Below, in pieces: positions 1-9,628 of a DNA stretch of 64,000 bases (positions within the stretch are counted from its first letter, which is position 1; each line of letters opens with the position of its first letter). Both the position numbers and the translations under genes were made by a program. This stretch comes from Roseiflexus castenholzii DSM 13941. GTDB lineage: Bacteria; Chloroflexota; Chloroflexia; Chloroflexales; Roseiflexaceae. The notes below the pieces were generated by a model. It saw only the letters and a program-made list of their open reading frames with translations, had not been told where the DNA came from and ran no database searches. The stretch lies in NCBI RefSeq assembly GCF_000017805.1, contig NC_009767.1, forward strand, positions 2,728,001 to 2,792,000, in the 5' to 3' direction.

Positions 1-3000
1 GCATTGCCATTAAGCCGCCGCGCGCCAATCAGTTTCAGTACTCGCCAGAACTGCGGCAGGCGCTCGATCTGGCGCGCGAGTTCTCCATCGTCCGCAATGT
101 TCCGGTGACCCTGCCGCTGCGCGAGCGTGGATCGATGGGCATTGCCGGTAGTGATGAAAGGGTTATATCGTTCGTTTATGCGCTCGTCTGGCAGATCGTG
201 GTGCATCATGCGCCAAATGAGGTTCGACTGGCGGCTTTCTGGAGTATCCGCTTCGATTCCTTCTGGTCATGGCTGCGTTGGCTTCCGCATACGCGCGCTT
301 TTGATGATGAGTCATATCGTTTGCTGGCGCGCTACGATGGCGATCCTGAGCATTTGATCCAGGTGAGGGAGAGCCTTCAGCGTGAACTGCGCCAGCGCAG
401 CGAGTATGGCGCCGCCAACCGGCCGCACGTGGTCGTCATCCTCGACAGTTACCCGGATTTTGGCGCCCGTGACGACATGTTTGGCGACCTGATCGTGCGC
501 GGACGCGATTTGAAATTCAGTGTGTTGTGCCTGGTCAACGACGCGCGGCAGACGCCAGGCGATTGCGACGGTTACATCGAACTGGCATCACGATCAACAT
601 TGGCTTTTGCCGGAGTTGGTGGCGGGTATCAGAAGTTCATTCCCGATACCGTATCGCGCGATGATAGCGACCGTCTGGCGCGTCGTCTGGCGACCGTCAC
701 ACAGGTCATGCTAGACGCGCGCCGTGAACTGCCACGTAGTGTGCGTTTCTCGACCATCCTGGGTCTTGGAGAGTTGAAAAGTTATAAGCCAGACAGTTGG
801 TGGTGCGACCCGGAAAATCCATCTGATAGCTGGCATCCGGCGCCTGTCGGCATGACCGGACCTGATGTGCATCAGGATCGTTTGCTGATCAACCTCAACG
901 AAGGATTCCATGGCGTGCATGGCATCGTTGCCGGCACGACCGGCTCCGGTAAGAGTGAATTCCTGCTCACCTTCCTGATGTCGCTGGCAGTGCTGCATAG
1001 CCCGGATCGCCTGAACCTGATGCTGATTGACTTCAAAGGTGGCGCAACGTTCAAGGACCTTGAGAACCTGCCGCACACCGTCGGCATGGTCACCGATCTC
1101 GAAGGATACCAGGCAGAACGCGCCCTGCTGGCGATCAACAGTGAACTTGATCGCCGCAAAAACCGGCTACAACGGGTTGGCGCCGCAAATATTCGTGAGT
1201 ATCGCCGCAAGCAGCGCAGCGAACCCTCCCTCGAGCACATTCCGAATCTGATGATCGTGATTGATGAGTTCGATGAGTTGGTGCGCGATTACCCGGACTT
1301 TGTCAATGAGTTGATTCGGGTTGCCAAACAAGGACGTAGCCTTGGTGTCCATCTCTTGTTCGCCACCCAGCAACCATCACAGGTCAAGGAAGGATTGCTC
1401 CGCAATCTGACGTATTGGATTGCTCTGCGCGTCACCTCCCCGGACGACAGCAAAACGATGGTGTCGATCCCCGATGCGGCATATCTGACGACCGAAACCC
1501 CAGGACGTGGTTACTTCCGGGTCAATAAGCAGGTAGTCGCTTTTCAGTCGGCGCGCGTTACGATTCCTTATCAACCGTTTGAACAGGGCGAGTCGTATGG
1601 CGAAGTTGACATCACCGGTCGACGACGGGTGATCAGCGCCCAAGACCTTGGCATTGAGCGATTTGTCGATAGCGTGGCTTCGATATGTGACCACTACCAT
1701 CATGATGCAAATGCACTCCATGCTATGGTGGTAAAGGTGCTTGATCAGTATGAGCAGGCGCTGCAACGCCGTGAACTGCCACAGCCGGTGTCTGATGATC
1801 GTCGGACGTTTCAGTCCATTATTGACAATGCCCTCAGACGTTATCTTGAGGTTTGTCAACACGCCGATGTCAGTCCGACTGATGAAGGACGAGCGATCAT
1901 CCGCACCATGGTGGCGCAGTTGCAGGGAAAACATGAGGTTGATACCGAGTTGGCTCTGATTGCGCAGGCAATGGAACAAGCGCGCAGTCCGCAGTATGCT
2001 GCCAGCAAGTATCGTGTCTGGACGATGCCGCTGCCCGCTGACATTCCACTGGTGACGCTTCTCGACCAGGCGCCGGCGGACCATTGGATGAAAGCGCCAG
2101 TCGGTCTGCTCGACTATCCAACGCGCGCTGAGCAGCGGCCGTTGGTGCTCGATCTGATAGGCGAACACGGCAATGTGCTGGTGGTCGGCGCGCCGCGTTC
2201 GGGCAAAACAGTGTTGCTGCGCACCCTCATGCTGGCGTTAGCGATTAATCATTCGCCGAAGGACCTCTGGATCTACACCATCGATTCCAACGGACGCGGT
2301 TGTGGCATGGCGCTGTCGACGGAGCCTGCCGATGATCCACGCGACCGGGTTCTGCCTCACCTTGCTGACAGGCTGACTCCCCAGGACAGTGCGCGCATCG
2401 AGCGGTTGCTGGTTGAACTCGATGCCGCAATTGAGGATCGTCGGCGGTTGTTCCGGGAATATGGCGCTGATACGCTTCACGACTATCGTCAGCGCCACTC
2501 GCGCAATCCATCATTGCCGTCGCCGCCGCCGGTCATTCTTGTGGTGATCGACACTATTGCCGATCTGGTCGACGCTCAACCTGAATCGACGATCGAGTCG
2601 TTCCTCGCCATCATTCGGGAAGCGCGATCATACGGTATCGCATTTGTCGCAACAGCAGGAACGGCAAAGGAAGTCAGTCGCTGGCAGGGATTGTTTGAGA
2701 CCCGTATTGTCTTGCGCGTCAGTGATGAGAACGACTCCGATGCTCTGCTTGGCAAAAAGGTCGCTTTTCGCATTCGCGCCGATCAACCAGGGCGCGCGTT
2801 CTTGCGCACGTCCAACGGTCCGGTGGAGTTGCATATTGCGTTTCCGGCGCTGCGCGACACGCAGCAGTACGCGCGCGGCAGGCAGCCCGATGATATGATG
2901 CGGTATACCAATCTCGAGGAGCAGCAACTTGCGCATGCGATCAAGATTGCTGCGCGTCGCTATCGCGCCCTTTCCTCCTTTTCTCTGCCGCACCCATTGC

Positions 3001-4088
3001 GTCTACTGCCGGAACGCATCGAACTCAAAGAACTCCTTGACGAGACGACGCCTCCGGCTATTCCCTTTGCGCGCGATAATCTTACGCTGCGTCCGGTGCT
3101 GCTCGATTTCGATGGCGGTATGAACCATCTGTTGATTGCCGGCGGACCGGATAGCGGCAAATCCGAAGCGTTGCGCGCCATCCTCTGTGCGCTGGCGCTG
3201 CGCTCGACACCGGATCAAACCCGGTTCGTTCTGGTTGATTATCGTCGCAAAACGCTGGACATTTTCGCTAAATCACCCTTTGCGGGCGAATACCCTGTCA
3301 AAATACCCGATCATCCTGTGCCTGCCCCGACCTCATTTGCGAATGCCAAGGGGGAGCAACGCGCGGTCACACTCGTGACGACTGAAGCCGAACTGGCGGG
3401 GTTGTGCATGGCGCTGCTCGATGATTTGCAGAAACGGGTGAAGGATGGAGTTGCCGAGCCACGCCTGGTTTTGGTAGTCAATGACCTCGACTTGATGATT
3501 GGTAGGGAGCCGGAGTACCTGGCGTCCCTGGCATCTTATGCTATGCGTGGCAGCGATATCGGATTCCATGTGATCCTGGCAGCCACCGATTTTTCGTCCT
3601 TGCAGAATAATCAATTGGTCAAGGCTATTCGCACAGAACGCTGCGGGCTGTATTTGGGCAAACCGGTTGAGGCGGGAAGCGATACGCCGAATATTGCCGG
3701 AGTTGGCGTCAAGTGGACGAAAACCCTGGCAAAGGCGCAGTTTCCTCCAGGTCGTGGACTGGCGCTGGTGCGCGGACAACAGATGCTGGTGCAGGTCGCC
3801 CTGGCTACCTCCGATCTGCTCAATACGCTGGTCTGTCCGCCACAAAACGTCGCTGCCGACGACCATTCTGCGATGAGCGGCACAGCCGACAGCCGCGAGT
3901 TTGTTGACGGCGCGGCGATCACCGACCTGTGCGCAGTGCCGGAGTGCATCGACGGCGATCATCCGTTGCGTGGCGAGGTCGGTCAGTTGCCGGATTTACA
4001 GACGGTTACTGCGTTTAGCAATGGCGCCTCTGCTGCCATTCAATCCTCGGACGGCAATCAAGAGTCGGACAACCGGAGGGAGTTATGA
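1..4088 (+). CDS. EssC-type FtsK/SpoIIIE ATPase of a type VII-like secretion system (5' partial)
   Basis: This is the motor ATPase of a WXG100 secretion system, expected to sit at the cytoplasmic membrane and drive export. The frame is open from base 3, so the GTG at 105 is not the true start and the N-terminal part (in EssC proteins FHA and membrane segments) lies upstream. Three FtsK/SpoIIIE modules are visible. Module 1 has Walker A GTTGSGKSE near 931-957 and Walker B-like LMIVIDEFDEL near 1250. Module 2 has Walker A GAPRSGKT near 2188. Module 3 has GGPDSGKSE near 3141, with a Walker B end of VVNDLDLM, so the usual acidic pair is altered and this last module may bind rather than hydrolyse ATP. 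The stop overlaps the next ATG as ATGA, indicating translational coupling. Three-domain architecture and the WXG100 genes downstream make EssC/EccC the best family; a conjugation FtsK is less likely. Confidence 0.9.
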   Translation, partial: IAIKPPRANQFQYSPELRQALDLAREFSIVRNVPVTLPLRERGSMGIAGSDERVISFVYALVWQIVVHHAPNEVRLAAFWSIRFDSFWSWLRWLPHTRAFDDESYRLLARYDGDPEHLIQVRESLQRELRQRSEYGAANRPHVVVILDSYPDFGARDDMFGDLIVRGRDLKFSVLCLVNDARQTPGDCDGYIELASRSTLAFAGVGGGYQKFIPDTVSRDDSDRLARRLATVTQVMLDARRELPRSVRFSTILGLGELKSYKPDSWWCDPENPSDSWHPAPVGMTGPDVHQDRLLINLNEGFHGVHGIVAGTTGSGKSEFLLTFLMSLAVLHSPDRLNLMLIDFKGGATFKDLENLPHTVGMVTDLEGYQAERALLAINSELDRRKNRLQRVGAANIREYRRKQRSEPSLEHIPNLMIVIDEFDELVRDYPDFVNELIRVAKQGRSLGVHLLFATQQPSQVKEGLLRNLTYWIALRVTSPDDSKTMVSIPDAAYLTTETPGRGYFRVNKQVVAFQSARVTIPYQPFEQGESYGEVDITGRRRVISAQDLGIERFVDSVASICDHYHHDANALHAMVVKVLDQYEQALQRRELPQPVSDDRRTFQSIIDNALRRYLEVCQHADVSPTDEGRAIIRTMVAQLQGKHEVDTELALIAQAMEQARSPQYAASKYRVWTMPLPADIPLVTLLDQAPADHWMKAPVGLLDYPTRAEQRPLVLDLIGEHGNVLVVGAPRSGKTVLLRTLMLALAINHSPKDLWIYTIDSNGRGCGMALSTEPADDPRDRVLPHLADRLTPQDSARIERLLVELDAAIEDRRRLFREYGADTLHDYRQRHSRNPSLPSPPPVILVVIDTIADLVDAQPESTIESFLAIIREARSYGIAFVATAGTAKEVSRWQGLFETRIVLRVSDENDSDALLGKKVAFRIRADQPGRAFLRTSNGPVELHIAFPALRDTQQYARGRQPDDMMRYTNLEEQQLAHAIKIAARRYRALSSFSLPHPLRLLPERIELKELLDETTPPAIPFARDNLTLRPVLLDFDGGMNHLLIAGGPDSGKSEALRAILCALALRSTPDQTRFVLVDYRRKTLDIFAKSPFAGEYPVKIPDHPVPAPTSFANAKGEQRAVTLVTTEAELAGLCMALLDDLQKRVKDGVAEPRLVLVVNDLDLMIGREPEYLASLASYAMRGSDIGFHVILAATDFSSLQNNQLVKAIRTERCGLYLGKPVEAGSDTPNIAGVGVKWTKTLAKAQFPPGRGLALVRGQQMLVQVALATSDLLNTLVCPPQNVAADDHSAMSGTADSREFVDGAAITDLCAVPECIDGDHPLRGEVGQLPDLQTVTAFSNGASAAIQSSDGNQESDNRREL

Positions 4089-4933
4089 CCGAGTATGAAC
4101 TGTGGCGCTATCTCGAGCAGTATGCGCAGATGAGCAACGCCTGGTGGTACTCTGTTGCCGTATTACCGGCCACGATCATTTCGGCCTGCGCCTATTTCCT
4201 GATGTGGCTGGCGCTGCGTCGCACTCGTCAGCTGCCGAAGATGTTTCTCTGGCTCTGCGTCGCCAGCCTGCCGACGATTCTGGTGGCGCCGTCGTTTTAT
4301 GTCAGCACCAACCTGACCGATGCGCTGGCGCGCGTCGGGTTCGGCATGCCGGCGAGCGAACAGCAGATCAGCCGCACCGTTGCCCTTCAGATCGGTGCGT
4401 ACCTCAGTCAGGTCGCCACACTTGGCATCGTCGGCGCATCACTGGCGTTCGTGACGCTCATCGCCGCCATCCTGGTCGGCGGGTACGCGCCGCCACAGGT
4501 AATCCAGAGCATTCAGTCCATATCACAGAGTTTTTCAAAGGCGATGACACGCGCTTTCGGACCGTCACGTGAAGCGCGGGTTGCCAACTCAAAATATGGC
4601 GTTCTCACGGTTACACGCGGCGGAGCGCAGCAAGGAGCGAAGTTCAGCGTAATCAACAGCGCAATTATTGGCAAAGTTGAAGCGCACATTGTCGTCACCG
4701 ATCCGGTCGTGTCGCGTAAGCACGCGCGTCTTGAGGTGAAGAACGATACGGTCTTTCTCGTCGACCTGGGAAGCACCAATGGCACGTTCGTCAAGCGCAG
4801 TGGACGCGAGTTTGAACTGAACGGCGACCCGTTTGAGTTACGCCATGGCGATTATATCTATCTCGGCGTTCCATCCGAACCAGAGTCGGTGGAACTGATC
4901 TATGAGCGTTCTCCCGCAGGAGGTCAGTCATGA
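4085..4933 (+). CDS. Membrane-anchored FHA-domain protein
   Basis: This 282-residue protein has an N-terminal membrane part and a C-terminal cytoplasmic FHA domain that reads phosphothreonine. Hydrophobic segments lie at about residues 19-43, 49-70 and 108-133. The FHA domain spans about 170-275 and keeps the signature pieces VVSRKHARLEV and LGSTNGTFV, so the phosphopeptide Arg, Ser, His and Asn are present. It overlaps the ATPase gene upstream by 4 bp and the VWA gene downstream by 4 bp, so it belongs to the secretion operon. In EssC proteins FHA domains are normally part of the ATPase; here an additional FHA is carried on a separate membrane subunit. The kinase encoded two genes later is the obvious candidate to make its ligand (inference). 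Confidence 0.88.
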   Translation: MTEYELWRYLEQYAQMSNAWWYSVAVLPATIISACAYFLMWLALRRTRQLPKMFLWLCVASLPTILVAPSFYVSTNLTDALARVGFGMPASEQQISRTVALQIGAYLSQVATLGIVGASLAFVTLIAAILVGGYAPPQVIQSIQSISQSFSKAMTRAFGPSREARVANSKYGVLTVTRGGAQQGAKFSVINSAIIGKVEAHIVVTDPVVSRKHARLEVKNDTVFLVDLGSTNGTFVKRSGREFELNGDPFELRHGDYIYLGVPSEPESVELIYERSPAGGQS

Positions 4934-6156
4934 GGCGTCTGTTTGCGCTCTGTGCCATCCTGGGAATGCTGACGCTGTTGACGCCATCAGCGTATGCGCA
5001 ATCTCAGGGGTGTCGCGGGATAGAGGTGCATGCGGCACAGATGGAATTTCCCAACGTCGTGGTCCAGTTTAGCGTCTGTGACGCGGCGGGCAACCGCATT
5101 GCCGGGATTGATCGAAGCGCCATTCGTCTGACCGAAGATGGGCGTCCGGTCGCCGACTTCGATATGGAGTCCATCGTCGCCGATGCACAAACGCCGGTGC
5201 AGAGCGTTGCGCTGAGCAACGGCGGCGCATCCTTTATGCTGACGACCACAGGCGCAAGCATCGGGATTGTATTCGATGCAACGCAACTGCTCAATGGGAG
5301 CGGTGCACAGGCGCGCAACAGCATTGGCGAGGGGCGTGCCGCTATCGAAGCATTCTTGCTGGAGGAAGGCGAACCGCCACCGCCGCGCACTCGCTCGCCA
5401 GGCAACATAGAGCACATCGGGCTTTTTATCCCCGTCGATCAGCCGGATCAGTCATTGCAGCCAGAGACCCTGCCGGCGTTTACGCAAGATCGGTATGCTG
5501 TGATTAACACACTGCGGCAGAGTCTGCCGATTCGCCAGAAAAAAACCAGCTTGAACGCCGCCATTCAGTCGGCTATCGAAGCAACGGCGCGTGATGCGCA
5601 GCAACGCGGCGCCGAAGCAGCAGTGCTGGTGGTGAGCGATGGCGGCGACGCGCTGACCGGCGACACGTTCACAGCGCTGATCGCACAAGCGCAGCAGCGG
5701 CGTGTGCGGATTGTTGCGTTTGGTTTTGGAACGGATAAGGCGTTGCAGAGTAATGGCTTCCGCCTGAAACAACTCGCCGAAGCGACCGGCGGCATCTACC
5801 TTGAACGACCCAACGCGCGCGCCGCAGGGGATGCCTTTCTGCGTGTTGCTGAGCCGCGACCTGCTGCACTGTATCGTGTCCGTTACAGCACGCAGATTAT
5901 CGATGATGGCAAACCGCACTCGCTGGAGTTGGAAGTGAATGCGCCAGACCGGCTGATCTATCAGTTTCCGCTCACATATGCCGGCGCCGATAGCGGCATC
6001 CGGTTGACGCCGCTTGGAGATGCGCTTCTGCGACAATATTTTGTGTTTGCTGTGCCGATTGCGCTGTTCCTTTCACTCTTTCTGACGCTGATCAGCGGTG
6101 CGATGTTCTGGTTGAGCACATCTTCTTCCGGTTTGAAAGGAAAGACACAACGCTGA
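4930..6156 (+). CDS. Secreted/membrane VWA-domain protein
   Basis: This 408-residue protein starts with a signal peptide (hydrophobic core after MRR, AYAQS cleavage region near residue 24), has a von Willebrand A-like domain at about 90-320, and ends in one membrane helix at about 365-395. The bulk should therefore be outside the membrane. The first MIDAS position reads FDATQL rather than the classical DxSxS, so metal-dependent binding may be weakened. A second core strand LVVSDGGDALTG is well kept. The ATG overlaps the FHA stop (ATGA). VWA proteins often act as protein-interaction platforms, and its place between the FHA protein and the kinase suggests a structural or sensory role in the secretion machine (inference). 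Confidence 0.82.
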   Translation: MRRLFALCAILGMLTLLTPSAYAQSQGCRGIEVHAAQMEFPNVVVQFSVCDAAGNRIAGIDRSAIRLTEDGRPVADFDMESIVADAQTPVQSVALSNGGASFMLTTTGASIGIVFDATQLLNGSGAQARNSIGEGRAAIEAFLLEEGEPPPPRTRSPGNIEHIGLFIPVDQPDQSLQPETLPAFTQDRYAVINTLRQSLPIRQKKTSLNAAIQSAIEATARDAQQRGAEAAVLVVSDGGDALTGDTFTALIAQAQQRRVRIVAFGFGTDKALQSNGFRLKQLAEATGGIYLERPNARAAGDAFLRVAEPRPAALYRVRYSTQIIDDGKPHSLELEVNAPDRLIYQFPLTYAGADSGIRLTPLGDALLRQYFVFAVPIALFLSLFLTLISGAMFWLSTSSSGLKGKTQR

Positions 6157-6165
6157 GGTGCCATT

Positions 6166-7203
6166 ATGCCTGAACTTCCGGTTCCGTCGAAACTGGGCAG
6201 ATTTGAAGTGATAGAACTGATTGGCGTAGGTCTCACCGGCGAGGTGTACCAGGCGCGTGATCGCAACGGTGCTATGGTTGCACTTAAGGTGCTGGCGCGT
6301 TCAAAACAGCGTGATCCGACAGTGTTTGGTTATTTTACCAACGAACAGACGCTCCTGCGGGAAATGACGCATCATCGGCGCCATCCGCACATTGTTGAGT
6401 ACGTTGCCGATAATCTCGTCCAGCCGCCCTACTACCTGGCGACGCGGCTGGTCGAAGGAGCGCGCGGGCTGGACGCCATCATTGGCGATCGCATGCCGCT
6501 GCCGGTAGGCAAAGGCGCCCCGCAACCGGCTGCCTTCGTGGTTCGCGTTATCTCGCAGATTGCCAGCGCGCTTGACTATTTGCACAGCGGACATCCAACC
6601 TACAGTCCGATTATCCATCGTGATGTCAAACCATCAAACATTCTCATCGACGCGTCTGGCAACGCCGTGCTGATTGATTTCAGCATTGCGAGCCATCCAC
6701 ATTATGCCCTGATCAACGAAAAGACCCTCGGTACGCCTGGCTATATGGCGCCAGAACAGTACACCGGCGAAGAAGTTCCGGCATCGGATCAGTTTGCGCT
6801 GGCGCTGGTGGCGCTTCACATGCTTACCGGACGTCGTCCGCTGCCGGATAAGGCAACGGCGGCGCTGAGACAGATTGAGCGTTGGCGCGATACCCGTTAT
6901 GACGATATAACGCAGATGCTGGATCATCGCATCCATACCGCCGACGTGCTGATTCGCGCGCTGGCGCACAACCCGGCGCATCGCTATGAGAGTTGTGAAG
7001 CATTTGCCGACCGGTTGCGCCGCGCGCTGGCGCAAGATGGGGAAGATGTGCGTGACGCAGCGCGAATCCATCCGGTTCCAGAAATGCCGTCGCAACCTGC
7101 CCGCTTATCGATCCCATATTCCTGGATCGGCATCAGTGTGGTGATGCTGATTGCACTGATCGTGCTGATTGTGGCCGCCCTTTCGCCCGCAACCGGGGCA
7201 TAA
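6166..7203 (+). CDS. Membrane Ser/Thr protein kinase (PknB-like)
   Basis: This 345-residue protein is a Hanks-type kinase with an N-terminal cytoplasmic catalytic domain (about 12-285) and one C-terminal membrane helix (about 315-340), without an extracellular sensor. Seen in sequence: Gly loop around residues 20-27, ATP lysine K41 (VALKVL), catalytic HRD at 151-153 with N158, and APE at 195-197. The metal-binding DFG is DFS at 171-173; the Asp is kept, the Gly is lost, so activity is probable but the activation switch may differ. It lies 9 bp after the VWA gene and before the PP2C gene, a kinase-phosphatase pair inside the secretion operon. Likely targets are proteins whose phosphothreonine is read by the FHA protein upstream (inference). 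Confidence 0.9.
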   Translation: MPELPVPSKLGRFEVIELIGVGLTGEVYQARDRNGAMVALKVLARSKQRDPTVFGYFTNEQTLLREMTHHRRHPHIVEYVADNLVQPPYYLATRLVEGARGLDAIIGDRMPLPVGKGAPQPAAFVVRVISQIASALDYLHSGHPTYSPIIHRDVKPSNILIDASGNAVLIDFSIASHPHYALINEKTLGTPGYMAPEQYTGEEVPASDQFALALVALHMLTGRRPLPDKATAALRQIERWRDTRYDDITQMLDHRIHTADVLIRALAHNPAHRYESCEAFADRLRRALAQDGEDVRDAARIHPVPEMPSQPARLSIPYSWIGISVVMLIALIVLIVAALSPATGA

Positions 7204-7433
7204 CCGGTGATGCTGGCACGGGCTGGAATCCGAACGTCGCGCTGTCTCTAATCGCCATCTCGATAGCAGAATCAAACAAAGCACAAGAGCGCGCTTTCTG
7301 GCAGTACGAAGTTATTCCTGTTGTGCAACGCAAACTGTTATGCGCCCAACCTGCAACGCACAGCCTGATCCTGATGTAGGCGCAGGAGTCGGTGTCGCAG
7401 CATCCGTTGTCGGTCATAACATAGGAGAATCGT

Positions 7434-9509
7434 ATGAGCACGAGCACCGCCAGTTTTGATATTGATGCGCGCACCGATCGTGGTCGCCAGCGTTCCAATA
7501 ATCAGGATAGCATCGGGCGCGCCGATCAGTGGACAACAGATCGTCATCAACCCATTGACCGCGCGCTGCGTGAGCGGTATGGTCGTCTCTATATCGTCGC
7601 CGATGGCGTTGGCGGCAACGCCGATGGCGCCGATGCCAGCCGTATGGTTGTGGATGAAGTGATGCGCGTGTTCTATTTCGATCCCGCCGGTGTGTTGCCC
7701 GAAGAACCGGTTGAACGTCTGCGTGCCGCTATTGAACACGCCAACAACAGGGTGCATGCTGAAGCGCAACGTCGCCGCAACAACATGGCATCAACTATCG
7801 TTGCTGCTCTGATCCACAACGATACCCTGACCATTGCCAATGTCGGCGACAGTCCGGCATTCCTGTGTCGCAATGGACAGTCGCCCCAACGATTGACGAA
7901 AGCGCATATTCGTCGGGAAGCAGACGGTAGCACTGCGCTGGCGCAGGCGATGGGCGATCCGCGCGTGTATCCGGCAGTCTTCTCTTTGCCGTTGCAGCAG
8001 GGTGATGCAGTGGTGCTCTGTTCCGACGGATTGACCGATCTGGTGCAGCCCACAGAGATTGCCGAGATCGTGAACGGCAAAACTGCCAGCGCCGCCACGC
8101 GCGCCCTGATTGCTCTGGCGAACCGTCGCGGCGGGCACGATAATATCAGCGCAATTGTGGTGCGAAATGCTCCGCCGCCGGTGTCATCCGTATCGCCACA
8201 TATGAGCAAACGACTGCGCTTGCTGATCATCAGCCTGCCGGTCGCTATCCTGCTTGCTGTGTTTGTCATTGCCCTTCCCTTCTTGAACCCACTGCCCGAT
8301 ACCGGTGGCGGAGCAGTGCGCCCAACCGCAGCAGCCCAGAACCTTGTTATTCCCGGCAGTCATAACAACCCGTCGGATCTCGCTCAATTGCCGACGGTAA
8401 CCCTGGGTGCTCTGCCAACCGCCACCGACACGCCGACTCCCGCCCCTACCCGGCAGGCGCGTCCAACCATGCGCCCAACTCTCATCAGTGCTACACCTGT
8501 AACAACAACTGTAGTAACAGAAGTAAGCAGCGCCGATAATCCGTCGCCGACTCAAACGCCTGAATTGAAAATGCCGAACGTTATCGGCAAATCGCGTAGC
8601 GATGCGGAACAGATTATCAAGGATGTTCTCAAAGTCGCGCCTGTTATCGAAGAGGTTCGAGACGATAGTGCAACGCCGTCTGATCATGTGGTTGCAACCG
8701 AACCGAGGCCGGGTGAGCCGGTTCGTTCGGGAGTCCCCATCAAGCTGAGGATTAAGAGTCGCTCATCGTCTGCGCCGCCTGACCATAATCCGGCGCCGAA
8801 CAATCCGCCTTCTGCTCCCGACAAACCGCCATCTCCGCCAGACAATCCGCCGGCGCCGTCTGCGACGCCAACGCCGGGGTTGTCAGCGCCCGCTCCGTCG
8901 CTCACGCCTACCAAATCGCCAGGTCCATCGGCAACGCCAACAACACCTTCACCCGGACCTTCACCCGACAATTCGGGCGGCTCCGGCGGTACGGGCGGTA
9001 CGGGCGGCTCCGGCGGTACGGGCGGTTCTGATGGCGGCTCCGGCGGTACGGGCGGCGGCTCCGGCGGTACGGGCGGCTCTGGCGGTACGGGCGGCTCCGG
9101 CGGTACGGGCGGTTCGGGCGGTACGGGCGGTTCTGATGGCGGCTCCGGCGGTACGGGCGGTTCGGGCGGTACGGGCGGTTCGGGCGGCTCCGGCGGTACG
9201 GGCGGCTCCGGCGGTACGGGCGGTTCTGATGGCGGCTCCGGCGGTACGGGCGGTTCTGATGGCGGCTCCGGCGGTTCGGGCGGTTCGGGCGGTTCGGGCG
9301 GTTCGGGCGGCTCCGGCGGTACGGGCGGTACGGGCGGCTCCGGCGGTTCGGGCGGTTCTGATGGCGGCTCCGGCGGTACGGGCGGTTCTGATGGCGGCTC
9401 CGGCGGTACGGGCGGTTCTGATGGCGGCTCCGGCGGTACGGGCGGCGGCTCCGGCGGTACGGGCGGTACGGGCGGCTCCGGCGGTACGGGCGGCGGGTCT
9501 GGCAACTGA
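7434..9509 (+). CDS. PP2C-type phosphatase fused to membrane helix, PASTA domain and Gly/Ser/Thr tract
   Basis: This 691-residue protein combines modules normally split between two proteins. Residues 1-245 are a PP2C (PPM) phosphatase with metal-site motifs around D25 (SNNQDSI), ADGVGGNADG (56-65), GDSPAFL, CSDGLTDL and GHDNIS. A single membrane helix follows at about 263-287, then one PASTA-like domain (about 378-443, starting KMPNVIGKS), which in kinases binds peptidoglycan or lipid II fragments. A Pro-rich linker (about 444-510) leads to about 180 residues of GGSGGTGGSDGG repeats to the end. Normally the PASTA domains sit on the kinase; here the neighbouring kinase has none and the phosphatase carries it. 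The start ATG follows TAGGAGAATCGT. The Gly-rich tail may be a flexible wall-spanning extension (inference). Confidence 0.88.
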   Translation: MSTSTASFDIDARTDRGRQRSNNQDSIGRADQWTTDRHQPIDRALRERYGRLYIVADGVGGNADGADASRMVVDEVMRVFYFDPAGVLPEEPVERLRAAIEHANNRVHAEAQRRRNNMASTIVAALIHNDTLTIANVGDSPAFLCRNGQSPQRLTKAHIRREADGSTALAQAMGDPRVYPAVFSLPLQQGDAVVLCSDGLTDLVQPTEIAEIVNGKTASAATRALIALANRRGGHDNISAIVVRNAPPPVSSVSPHMSKRLRLLIISLPVAILLAVFVIALPFLNPLPDTGGGAVRPTAAAQNLVIPGSHNNPSDLAQLPTVTLGALPTATDTPTPAPTRQARPTMRPTLISATPVTTTVVTEVSSADNPSPTQTPELKMPNVIGKSRSDAEQIIKDVLKVAPVIEEVRDDSATPSDHVVATEPRPGEPVRSGVPIKLRIKSRSSSAPPDHNPAPNNPPSAPDKPPSPPDNPPAPSATPTPGLSAPAPSLTPTKSPGPSATPTTPSPGPSPDNSGGSGGTGGTGGSGGTGGSDGGSGGTGGGSGGTGGSGGTGGSGGTGGSGGTGGSDGGSGGTGGSGGTGGSGGSGGTGGSGGTGGSDGGSGGTGGSDGGSGGSGGSGGSGGSGGSGGTGGTGGSGGSGGSDGGSGGTGGSDGGSGGTGGSDGGSGGTGGGSGGTGGTGGSGGTGGGSGN
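8971..9500 (+). repeat. In-frame Gly/Ser/Thr-coding minisatellite
   Basis: About 530 bp of irregular tandem repeats built from ggcggctcc, ggcggtacg, ggcggttcg and ggcggttctgat blocks, all multiples of 3 bp. They lie inside the phosphatase gene and encode GGS, GGT and GSDGG units. All length changes keep frame, so the tail can expand or contract without killing the gene. The complementary strand is open as Pro/Glu-rich frames; these are shadows. Confidence 0.92.
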
Positions 9510-9628
9510 TGGTGCTGGCAACTGAAGCGTCTGCGATGCCATAGAGTTCTGTTTTCAGTCTTTATCACCATGCATCTGGCACGGAGCAACGTTGACTATA
9601 ACTTTTTGAAGTTGCGAGGCAGTCATAG

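Noticed and set aside
8684..9589. Minus-strand Pro/Glu repeat protein and minus/plus Ala/Arg repeat frames
   Set aside because: They are complements or shifted frames of the Gly/Ser/Thr-coding minisatellite, without their own SD or promoter.
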